64,000 nt of DNA, from positions 1-64,000 of the forward strand of contig CANLWG010000022.1 in the NCBI GenBank assembly GCA_947494715.1. Direction: 5' to 3'. The stretch comes from an uncultured Flavobacteriaceae bacterium (GTDB lineage Bacteria > Bacteroidota > Bacteroidia > Flavobacteriales > Flavobacteriaceae). Numbering within the stretch: the stretch's first letter is position 1; every line of letters begins with the position of its first letter. A program made the translations under genes and the position numbers. Below are positions 56,743 through 64,000 of this stretch, one piece after another. The notes under the pieces are model-generated. The model saw nothing but the letters and a program-made list of their open reading frames with translations, did no database searches and was not told where the DNA came from.

Positions 56743-57504
56743 ATGCTTTCAAATCTCAGAAGAAAAAAGATAGTAGACCGCCTAGACGAGAATGGGTCGG
56801 TGAGAGTAAAGGAGCTATCAAGAATTCTTAAGGTTACCGAGGCGACCATTAGGCAAGATCTCGAAAAGCTAGAAAAAAAGGGGGTTTTACAAAAGGTGCA
56901 TGGAGGTGCTGTGCTTAACAGGCCTAAAATTGATTTATTGGCCTTTGACCGTAGATTATCTGAAAATTCAGACAAGAAAAATCGTTTAGGAAAACTTGCA
57001 GCTGATTTCGTTAAGGATAATGATGTGATTTTTATTGACTGTGGTACGACGCTATACTCAATGCATAATTATCTAAAAAATAAAAAGAATTTGATAGTAA
57101 TATCCAATTCACTTCCAATAATCTTTCAATTGTCTAATCATCCAGGAATCAAGACCGTAGTGGTGGGTGGAGAGGTGGATACTGACCGAAAAGCTATTTA
57201 TGGTCCGATTGCGGAAAAAAATGTAGAAGAGTACCATGCCTCAAAGGCTTTTATTGGTTCAGATGGGGTTACTTTGAAACATGGGCTTAGTTCGGATGAG
57301 ATTAAGGAGTCCGTTATCACGACAAAGATGGCCGAAAACTCGGATGAGGTATTCTTAGTAGTTACTTCGGAAAAGATAGAACGCGAAGCATTTATTAAAG
57401 TCGCCCCATTGGGAATTGTGGATCATATAATAACCAATTCAGATGTTCCGCAGCAAATACAAGATAAATATAGGGGAAAGGCAGATTTGATTACAGATCA
57501 ATAA
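56743..57504 (+). CDS. DeoR/GlpR-family transcriptional regulator
   Basis: 253 residues: N-terminal DeoR winged HTH (RRKKIVDRLDENGSVRVKELSRILKVTEATIRQDL) and C-terminal sugar-phosphate sensor domain (about 80-245) with FIDCGTTLYSM and GSDGV. The family senses phosphorylated sugars made by kinases such as the galactokinase-type enzyme of this locus, so it is the likely repressor of the glycan genes. Confidence 0.9.
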   Translation: MLSNLRRKKIVDRLDENGSVRVKELSRILKVTEATIRQDLEKLEKKGVLQKVHGGAVLNRPKIDLLAFDRRLSENSDKKNRLGKLAADFVKDNDVIFIDCGTTLYSMHNYLKNKKNLIVISNSLPIIFQLSNHPGIKTVVVGGEVDTDRKAIYGPIAEKNVEEYHASKAFIGSDGVTLKHGLSSDEIKESVITTKMAENSDEVFLVVTSEKIEREAFIKVAPLGIVDHIITNSDVPQQIQDKYRGKADLITDQ

Positions 57505-57673
57505 CCTTTTCCCCTGCCTTTCCTAGCCCTATAGCCATGGCCATTCCCAAACCATTGGCAAACAAAAAACTTGAAGACTCGAAAAGCGGTAATAGCGTTT
57601 CTTGTTTCGTATCGGCCGGTGGAAAAATGCTGGGTTTTGGCGAATGGGGCAATAGTTTATTCGTTTGAGACAA
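57491..57673 (-). pseudogene. Possible 3' remnant of a gene on the reverse strand
   Basis: A 60-codon frame, overlapping the end of the deoR gene by 14 bases, ends with a protein-like stretch (SSSFLFANGLGMAMAIGLGKAGEKVIDL) resembling a dinucleotide- or cofactor-binding glycine-rich segment. No start with a ribosome site and no continuation upstream. Family not recognised; may be chance. Confidence 0.25.
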
Positions 57674-58055
57674 GGAATCAAGAGTCGTAAATGGATATTT
57701 GAATCCATAAGTAAGTTAAGTAAATACCTCCACTTCTTGAGGTCAATTTACAAAAAGGAAAAGGGAACGTCCCCACGTTCCCTTTTTAGCTCATATTCAA
57801 ATTTTAAGTTCAGAGGTTTCAATTTAGGCTGGTCACCATCTTATGAAATAGGTCAAAGCCTTTTTCATATGAGTAAAGCTTTTTGGTAATCCGTCTTTAC
57901 CTTTGAGGAAATCAGGTTTGGGATTCATTGTATTGGTATTAATTCAATAGTGTATACAGCAATCAAAATGTTGTTTAGCAGTCCGGATAGGATTAGGGTA
58001 TAGTCCAGCCAAACGTAAAAAAGCAAACAAACACAAGAACTAAAAAATCAGGAAA
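57674..58055. other. Intergenic region with strong hairpin terminator
   Basis: No gene supported. Perfect hairpin 57760-57770/57775-57785 (see terminator). The remainder, 57790-58055, is AT-rich and should hold the promoter of the GH3-type gene; no clear -7 box was found. Confidence 0.4.
57758..57788 (+). terminator. Rho-independent terminator
   Basis: Perfect 11-base stem aaagggaacgt / acgttcccttt with a CCCC loop and a T run (tttttag) on the plus strand, preceded by an A run, so it could also stop reverse-strand transcripts. It lies 255 bases after the deoR stop with no gene in between. Confidence 0.75.
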
Positions 58056-59579
58056 ATGCCTATACTAGGAAGTCTTATTAAAGGAGTTATTGATGTTACG
58101 GATAAATTTAGCCAAGAGCGAAATCCGGTGGAAGAGCAAAATGAGGTGCTCAAAAATTTACTCAAAACTGCTTCCGACACTGATTTTGGCAGGCATTATA
58201 AATTTCACGATATTTTAGATGAAGAAAACGTAGCCAAGACCTTTGCATCCAAAGTGCCTTATTTTGATTATGAAAAAATCAATATGGAATGGTGGGCGAA
58301 GCTTCATAAAAACCAAACTGATGTGACATGGCCCGGGAATCCCGATTATTTTGCCCTTAGCTCGGGTACCACAGGAAAGACCAGTAAGCGGATTCCCGTG
58401 ACGGAAGACATGATCTACTCCATAAAAAAAGCGGGAATCAAACAGGTTTTGGCCCTAAGTAATTTTGATCTTCCACCGAATTTTTTTGAAAAGGGAATAC
58501 TCATGTTGGGAAGCTCAACGGACCTAATCGAAAAACTTAATCATGCCGAGGGGGAAATCAGTGGTGTCAGTGCTAGTAATATTCCTTCCTGGTTTCAGGG
58601 TTATTACAAACCGGGAAAGGAAATTGCAAAAATAGACGATTGGGATAGTCGTGTAAAAAGAATCGTGGAGGAAGCGCCCAATTGGGATATTGGGGCCTTA
58701 AGTGGAATTCCTTCGTGGCTGGAATTGATGCTCAAGGAAGTAATCAACGCCCATGGACTGAAAAACATCCATGAAATTTGGCCCAATTTACAGGTGTACA
58801 CCTCGGGAGGTGTTGCTTTTGGGCCTTATGAAAAAAGCTTTAATGCACTTATGGGCAAACCCATTACGATTATTGACACCTATTTGGCCTCAGAAGGGTT
58901 TATTGCCTTTCAAAGTCGACCGGAGACCGATGCGATGCAGTTGATAACGGACAGCGGTATTTATTTTGAATTCGTACCCTTTGAACCGAATTATATCAAT
59001 CCCGATGGTTCCTTGTTGGATGATGCCCCTTCTAAAACTTTGGCAGAAGTAGAACTGGGACAGGATTATGTGCTTATCATGAGCACGGTTTCTGGGGCAT
59101 GGAGATATATGATCGGAGATACGATTGAATTTACCGATATCGAACGGGCTGAAATCAAAATTACGGGTAGAACCAAATTCTTTCTAAATACGGTAGGCTC
59201 ACAACTCTCCGTAAACAAGCTGAACGATGCCGTTAACTTTTTGGAAAAAGAATTCAATATACAAATTCCTGAATACACCCTTTGTGCCAAAAAATATAAA
59301 GATGGCTTTTATCATACCTGGTATTTGGGCACGAATACGGATGTATCGGAAAAGAAACTCTCCGAATCCCTGGACCTTTCTTTAAAGGAGGCCAATAAGA
59401 ACTATAAAGTAGCGCGCACCAAGGCCCTGAGAGGAGTAAAAGTTAAGAAAACGGATCCTGAAGTATTTTATGAGTGGAGCGGCGAGAACAAGAAAAAAGG
59501 GGGACAGGTGAAAATGGAGCGCGTAATGGGCGAAGAAAAATTTATGGAGTGGGAGGAGTTCGTAACTTCAAAAAGCTGA
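58056..59579 (+). CDS. GH3 auxin-responsive-promoter-family acyl-adenylating enzyme
   Basis: 507 residues of the bacterial GH3 family (ANL superfamily), with the ATP-binding SSGTTGKTSKRIPVTE motif 1 and later ITGRTKFFLNTVG. In plants such enzymes conjugate amino acids to acyl hormones; bacterial members have undefined acyl acceptors. Normal full length, own promoter, convergent with the protease gene (4 bases between stops). Confidence 0.85.
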   Translation: MPILGSLIKGVIDVTDKFSQERNPVEEQNEVLKNLLKTASDTDFGRHYKFHDILDEENVAKTFASKVPYFDYEKINMEWWAKLHKNQTDVTWPGNPDYFALSSGTTGKTSKRIPVTEDMIYSIKKAGIKQVLALSNFDLPPNFFEKGILMLGSSTDLIEKLNHAEGEISGVSASNIPSWFQGYYKPGKEIAKIDDWDSRVKRIVEEAPNWDIGALSGIPSWLELMLKEVINAHGLKNIHEIWPNLQVYTSGGVAFGPYEKSFNALMGKPITIIDTYLASEGFIAFQSRPETDAMQLITDSGIYFEFVPFEPNYINPDGSLLDDAPSKTLAEVELGQDYVLIMSTVSGAWRYMIGDTIEFTDIERAEIKITGRTKFFLNTVGSQLSVNKLNDAVNFLEKEFNIQIPEYTLCAKKYKDGFYHTWYLGTNTDVSEKKLSESLDLSLKEANKNYKVARTKALRGVKVKKTDPEVFYEWSGENKKKGGQVKMERVMGEEKFMEWEEFVTSKS

Positions 59580-59583
59580 TTGC

Positions 59584-60195
59584 CTAAGGTAATTCTGACT
59601 CTATATCTGAATTCCTATCCTGTACCAGAACCATGATTTCCTCCGGGGATAAGTAAAGTTCCCTGATTCTACTTTTGTATTTTTCCGAAATATCCGATCT
59701 GTTGAGAATAAAATCCTTCGTTTCCAAAACATAGTCTTCCATACCATGTGCCACGGCATAGGTATCCGCTGTACGTTCGGCTTTTTTGATAAAACTCTTG
59801 GAGAATAAATAACCTATCCCAAAACCTAGAAGATCAATACTACTACGATTCTTGTAATCCATGATGTGTCCCAATTCATGCCCCAACCACCCTATTAAAA
59901 TATTGCTGGGCATATCTTTGGTATAATAAGTAGTATCCGCTATTTTCACCTTTTCACTGATAAGTATCAAATATTTTCTTTTATCCTTGGGTTTAAAAAG
60001 GCTGCCAAATACAGGTTGTGCTTGCATCGTGGACTTATGAATGTTTTTTTTGAATTTGAAGTTTATCTGGATATCCCTTAATTCCGGGTAATGCGACAGG
60101 GCGATTTTTGTTTCTTCTTCTATACTTTTAGGAATGGTATTTTGGGGATAGGAAAGCGAAAGCGACATAATTAATAGTAAGGTTATTTTTTGCAT
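59584..60195 (-). CDS. M48-like zinc metallopeptidase, secreted
   Basis: 203 residues, signal peptide (LLIMSLSLSYPQ). Zinc motif GHELGHIMD (HExxH) and a downstream ERTADTYAVAHGM supplying the third ligand Glu plus Asp, as in gluzincins. Small for the family and not otherwise assigned; periplasmic or surface role. 13 bases downstream of the cardiolipin synthase gene, same strand. Confidence 0.65.
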   Translation of the reverse strand: MQKITLLLIMSLSLSYPQNTIPKSIEEETKIALSHYPELRDIQINFKFKKNIHKSTMQAQPVFGSLFKPKDKRKYLILISEKVKIADTTYYTKDMPSNILIGWLGHELGHIMDYKNRSSIDLLGFGIGYLFSKSFIKKAERTADTYAVAHGMEDYVLETKDFILNRSDISEKYKSRIRELYLSPEEIMVLVQDRNSDIESELP

Positions 60196-60208
60196 TCAAC
60201 AAAACATT

Positions 60209-61624
60209 TTAAAGCAGAGGACTAAAAAACCTGGCGAGACCCTCTTTGAATTTTTGAATTGAGGAGCGATTTTTGAATTCTTCATAAACCAATTGAGTCG
60301 CTTCTTTACATTCTTTATCAAATTCATCAGAAATGTTGGTGGCCACCCTTTCGTCATATATTACGGCATTGGACTCAAAATTATGCTCAAAACTCCGGTA
60401 ATCGAAGTTCCCTGAACCAACGGATGCTATTTTCCCATCTACAATGATCAATTTACTATGGGAAAAGTCATTTCTCAGATATATTTTTATACCTACAGAA
60501 AGCAAGTCTTCAAAATTGGCATACATACTGTATTTCGCCAAAAATGAATCGGAAATTTTTGGAAAGAGTAATTGTATGGCCGTGCCACCAAGCGCAGCGA
60601 TCTTTAGGGCGTTCAGCACCACCGGACCTGGAATAAAATAGGGATTGGCAATGGATATGCTTTCCTTGGCCAAATTGATCATGGAGACATATTGGTGTAA
60701 AATGGCGGGTTGATTGGAATCTGGACCACTTGCAATTATCTGGACTATTGAAGTGCCCACTTCGCTTAGCGTTGGAAGATATTTGGGCGTTAATAGAGCC
60801 TTTTCCCTACTGGCAAAATGATAGTCCTTGATAAATATTTTATGGAGGCTACTGACCGCCGGCCCTTCCAATTTTAAATGTATATCCTCCCATACGCCCA
60901 GCTCCGATACCGATTTTATATATTTATCGGAAACGTTCATACCGCCAACAAAGCCCACCATTCCATCCACTACAATAATTTTTCTGTGATTGCGATAATT
61001 AAGGGTATACATAAAACTACCTATCCGTAAAGGCATCATGGGGTAGGCCTTTACTCCTATTTTGCGAAACTGTTTTTTTAATTTGCCCTTAAAGGACATG
61101 CTGCCAAGGGAATCGTACATCATTCTTACCTCCACTCCTTCCTGGATCTTTTTTTTGAAAACTTTATAAAACCTGTCCTGAAGCTCTCCCTCCTCAAAAA
61201 TATAGTACTGCACATGTATAAACTCCTTTGCTTGTTCCATAGCTTCAAAAATCCTTTCAAAGGCCTCAAGCCCGGCATGCAGTACCTCTACCTTATTTCC
61301 AGCATAGGGAAAGGAGCCTGAACTGTTCTTGAGCATTTTGGCCAGTCTTCCATGAGTTTCCAGTGCATCCTGGTTTTCACGAATTAGGGATTCCTTGTAC
61401 ATTTCATCATATAGTTTTCTTTTTAAGTTGCCCTTTAATCTGTAGAATTTGAATTTCCTTCGGTTGACACCGAAAAGATAATACAACAGGGGGCCTAGAA
61501 AGGGAAACAACAACACGGCCAATACCCAACTAATGGAGCGGCTAGGTCTTGTACCGTGGAAGATGATACTTACCAATGCCCACACGGTTATGGCCAAATA
61601 GAAGAATAGGAACAGGGTACGCAT
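60209..61624 (-). CDS. cls: Cardiolipin synthase
   Basis: 471 residues, phospholipase-D superfamily. Two N-terminal membrane helices (5-25 and 31-52), then two HKD motifs HRKIIVVDGMVGFVGGMN and HSKLIIVDGKIASVGSGNFD, both complete. Transfers phosphatidyl groups between phosphatidylglycerol molecules at the inner membrane. Confidence 0.93.
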   Translation of the reverse strand: MRTLFLFFYLAITVWALVSIIFHGTRPSRSISWVLAVLLFPFLGPLLYYLFGVNRRKFKFYRLKGNLKRKLYDEMYKESLIRENQDALETHGRLAKMLKNSSGSFPYAGNKVEVLHAGLEAFERIFEAMEQAKEFIHVQYYIFEEGELQDRFYKVFKKKIQEGVEVRMMYDSLGSMSFKGKLKKQFRKIGVKAYPMMPLRIGSFMYTLNYRNHRKIIVVDGMVGFVGGMNVSDKYIKSVSELGVWEDIHLKLEGPAVSSLHKIFIKDYHFASREKALLTPKYLPTLSEVGTSIVQIIASGPDSNQPAILHQYVSMINLAKESISIANPYFIPGPVVLNALKIAALGGTAIQLLFPKISDSFLAKYSMYANFEDLLSVGIKIYLRNDFSHSKLIIVDGKIASVGSGNFDYRSFEHNFESNAVIYDERVATNISDEFDKECKEATQLVYEEFKNRSSIQKFKEGLARFFSPLL

Positions 61625-61765
61625 TTAGGTAGCGACTTTGTTTCTAAGATAATGCTTTAGATGCTAGGAGCAAACTCTTCTTGCGATTGTGTTAGTATCT
61701 GTGCTATAAGAGCAAAGAAAGACATTTTCGTTACCTTATTTTTATAAGGACTTATAAAACTAAAG

Positions 61766-62179
61766 ATGGGAACTATTGCTAAGGATAAAAGGGAAATTAG
61801 ATTGTACTATCATTCAGGGACAAGCCTTGGAAAACAAACACAGGCCTATGTAGAATCTTCTGAAAAGGAAATTCTGGCCATCAACCTTGCGCACACCCAA
61901 ATAACTGGTACACAATGGGCCGAGCTTGCTTCTGGGCTCAATAAAAAGATTTCAAATTTGGTCAATACGGAACACCCTCATTTTGTGGAGGTGTACGGTT
62001 CGCAAAATCCAAATCTGGATGAACACGATTGGTTACGGGTCTTGGAGAAACATCCGGAGACCCTTGCCCATCCAATTGTGATTGTTGGTTCGGACTTTTA
62101 TGCCCTAAATACACCTTCCGAATTTTTGGAACACATGGAGGCGGACAGTATGGGCAAATCAAAACCGTATAATGCATAA
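61766..62179 (+). CDS. ArsC/Spx-like thioredoxin-fold protein without catalytic Cys
   Basis: 137 residues resembling ArsC/Spx proteins: beta-strand REIRLYYHSGTSLGKQTQAYV in place of the usual NxxCSKSRxAL loop, a helix-rich middle, and LAHPIVIVGSDFYALNTPSEFLE corresponding to the RPI/V segment. There is no Cys anywhere in the protein, so it cannot be an arsenate reductase; a regulatory or structural role is possible. Confidence 0.6.
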   Translation: MGTIAKDKREIRLYYHSGTSLGKQTQAYVESSEKEILAINLAHTQITGTQWAELASGLNKKISNLVNTEHPHFVEVYGSQNPNLDEHDWLRVLEKHPETLAHPIVIVGSDFYALNTPSEFLEHMEADSMGKSKPYNA

Positions 62180-62200
62180 AAATAGTAGAGACAACAAGGT

Positions 62201-62728
62201 TTGGTAAAAATCAGCAGATATACTAAAAGAGCCATAACGGGAGGGGTAATATCTCTCTTTGTCATGTTGTTGGGTACGTTTCTTCTGGGGGAACTAAGCG
62301 GATATGAGGCCAAAGTGCTCATCAAAAACTCTATTGCCGGTATCAATACGTTATGCAACACCATTGCCCTGGCCTCTGCCACAATATTGGCGCTTTTATT
62401 GACAGCGCTGGGTATAAGCACTGGAGCCCAATCAAAGTTGAAAAAAGACCACTACAAACATATTTTACAGATAGCAAAAGTAGATACCGCAATTTTTATA
62501 GCTGCTATTATTTCTTTCCTTCTCTTTAACTTACCAGTAACGGAATCCGAGAACGTGCCCAATGATTGGTTCAGTATAGTCTATTATGTTTCTCTTGGTA
62601 TCTCCAGTGTGCTCAGTGCAGCCCTTATAATTGTCGTAATCATGTTATATAACACTGTGGTCAACATTATTAAAATTGTAGGGCTGGGCGTAACCGATCA
62701 TCCGCTAACGGAAAATGACAACCACTAA
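62201..62728 (+). CDS. Conserved-type integral membrane protein, function unknown
   Basis: 175 residues from a TTG start at 62201 (no ATG near the N-terminus). Four predicted helices at about 12-32, 48-70, 93-112 and 126-155 with a short charged loop between the second and third. No family recognised. Lies 21 bases after the ArsC-like gene and 16 before the next, so probably cotranscribed. Confidence 0.6.
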   Translation: MVKISRYTKRAITGGVISLFVMLLGTFLLGELSGYEAKVLIKNSIAGINTLCNTIALASATILALLLTALGISTGAQSKLKKDHYKHILQIAKVDTAIFIAAIISFLLFNLPVTESENVPNDWFSIVYYVSLGISSVLSAALIIVVIMLYNTVVNIIKIVGLGVTDHPLTENDNH

Positions 62729-62744
62729 CTAATCTGGGCTGCCC

Positions 62745-64000
62745 ATGACATTTCGGAAGAAAACAATTATTGGAATCTTGGGGTCATTCCTGATTTTGAT
62801 CATTGTATCAACATGTATTCTACAATGGAGGGCACAGCATATGGTAGCAGATTTTCTTTTCCGAAAGATACCAAATCACATTACCCTTTCCTATTCCGAC
62901 ATAGAAACCAATGTTTTATTGGGCAATGTTGTTCTTCAGGATATCACTTTGAAAATATCCAATCGAGACACGGTTTTGGATCATACGTTCTTTGAGGCCA
63001 AAAGCCTTAAAATAAACGGAATTGACTATGGGAAGCTATTTTTCAACAAAACTATAGACCTCGAATCCCTTACGCTGGGAGAACCTGTTTTAAAATATCG
63101 TCCCTATAACTATCATCCAAAAGCAGAATATGCGGAAAAAGGAATGGTAAGCCTTTTAAAAACCATTTCTATAAAAAAATCCGTATAGACCAAGGAAGTT
63201 TTTATCTGCTCAAAAAGGGAAGGGATAGTATAAAAATTGCTGTAGAATCGTATAATTTTCTGCTTTCGGAAGGGAAAACCGGTCCCAAGCTTATCACCAA
63301 AAAAATGCCCTTTTCCTATGAAGATTATAGTCTGGAAGTACAAGGGGTATCTGTAGATCTTGGAACTTACGAGACATTACACGCTTCCGATATCTTAATT
63401 TCCCCAAAACACTCCAGGTTGAACAATGTTATTTTAGCTTCAAAATATGATAAGCAAGAACTGAGTTCGCATCTAACCGTAGAGCGGGATTTCGTTGATT
63501 TTAGAATTCCAGAATTGGAAATAAAAGATCTGGATTTTGGGTTTAAATCCAATACATTCATGGTCGCGGTTTTCGAAATCGTACTAAATAAACCTTCGTT
63601 GGAAATGTATAGGGATAAACGGCTTCCAGATGATTCGCGAATAAAGCCACTTTATAGTAAACTATTAAGGGAATTGCCCATAGATATTGACATTACCAGC
63701 CTATCCATCACTGATGGGTATATTGCATACGAGGAAAAAATAGAGGATACAAAGCAAGCCGGAAAACTGTTTTTTGAACACCTCAATACCCAAATTAGCA
63801 ATATCAACAACACCCTTAATAATAAAGAAAAGACAATGATCAAAACCACCGCTGAAATTTTGGGCGAGGGACAAATGCATTTGGAATGGGAGTTCCAGGC
63901 CAACGACCGCAACGATGCTTTTGTGGTATCCGGTTCGTTGAAGAATTTGGAGAGCGAAAAGCTTAACGCTTTCCTTAAACCAAATCTTCGGGCCAGGGCG
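62745..64000 (+). CDS. Large membrane-anchored AsmA/DUF748-like protein, frameshifted, runs off window
   Basis: Starts at ATG 62745 with an N-terminal membrane helix (7-27), followed by AsmA/DUF748-like beta-strand repeats (HITLSYSDIETNVLLGNVVLQDITLKI). The frame stops at TAG 63186-63188, but coding continues without break in the -1 frame (IRIDQGSFYLLKKGRDSIKIAV ... to 64000 and beyond). The frame change falls at an A7 run, 63173-63179, read as A AAA AAA in frame, which is a classic slippery heptamer. Either a one-base deletion (mutation or sequencing error) or real slippage. Family call is from overall pattern and is moderate. Confidence 0.65.

Noticed and set aside
1-64000. CRISPR arrays, tRNA or rRNA genes
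   Set aside because: No regularly spaced repeat array and no tRNA or rRNA-like sequence was noticed on either strand.

Overview
The window reads as chromosomal DNA of a marine-type member of the Flavobacteriaceae (Bacteroidota). Support: a SusC/SusD pair and a large polysaccharide-utilisation region, Bacteroidota -7 boxes of the form TAnnTTTG, an HYC_CC_PP-type copper-associated protein, a GDCCVxC small protein and a bacterial GH3-type acyl-adenylating enzyme. No rRNA, tRNA, CRISPR array or replication origin was seen.

Region 1 (1-14.5 kb) is a metal-resistance island. The first 80 bases are the end of an IS1182-like element that lies mostly outside the window. A rightward operon follows: ArsR repressor, MerT-MerP fusion, Cys-rich GDCCVxC protein, cation diffusion facilitator. 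Facing it is a leftward copper/silver operon running HYC_CC_PP protein, CusA, CusC (TolC), DUF3347 protein, acetolactate-decarboxylase-like lipoprotein, AraC regulator with an N-terminal CxxC, CopA P-type ATPase, PepSY membrane protein, CusB adaptor. Many of its genes overlap by 1-4 bases. No merA and no arsenic gene was found.

Region 2 (14.5-28.5 kb) is a mosaic. Two cassette-like blocks (DJ-1 protein / quinone oxidoreductase / AraC, and a GNAT acetyltransferase) are edged by attC-like core sites. Between them sit a degenerate IS1182-family element carrying an apparently intact IS110-family element (with a candidate bridge RNA region), a membrane acyltransferase, a lipoprotein without a normal start codon, one intact and one wrecked leucine-rich-repeat gene, and a GC-richer block with a PAS histidine kinase and three stand-alone receivers. 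A 22-base near-perfect direct repeat (17774 and 27372) brackets this insert.

Region 3 (28.5-57.5 kb) is a carbohydrate locus. Leftward genes: Na+/solute symporter, galactokinase-family kinase, DegT aminotransferase, RmlD-like reductase, NodB-like lipoprotein. Rightward genes: two GH28-like beta-helix proteins, a GH2 enzyme, a gamma-glutamyltransferase homologue, an amidohydrolase, SusC, SusD, an FG-GAP/UnbV lipoprotein and a DeoR regulator. The likely logic is outer-membrane import and periplasmic cleavage of a uronate/galactose-type glycan, perhaps carrying amide-linked amino acids, followed by uptake, phosphorylation and modification. The substrate is inferred, not shown.

Region 4 (57.5-64 kb) is more ordinary: GH3-type enzyme, M48-like protease, cardiolipin synthase, ArsC-like protein without its cysteine, a membrane protein, and a large membrane-anchored protein interrupted by a -1 frameshift exactly at an A7 slippery run.
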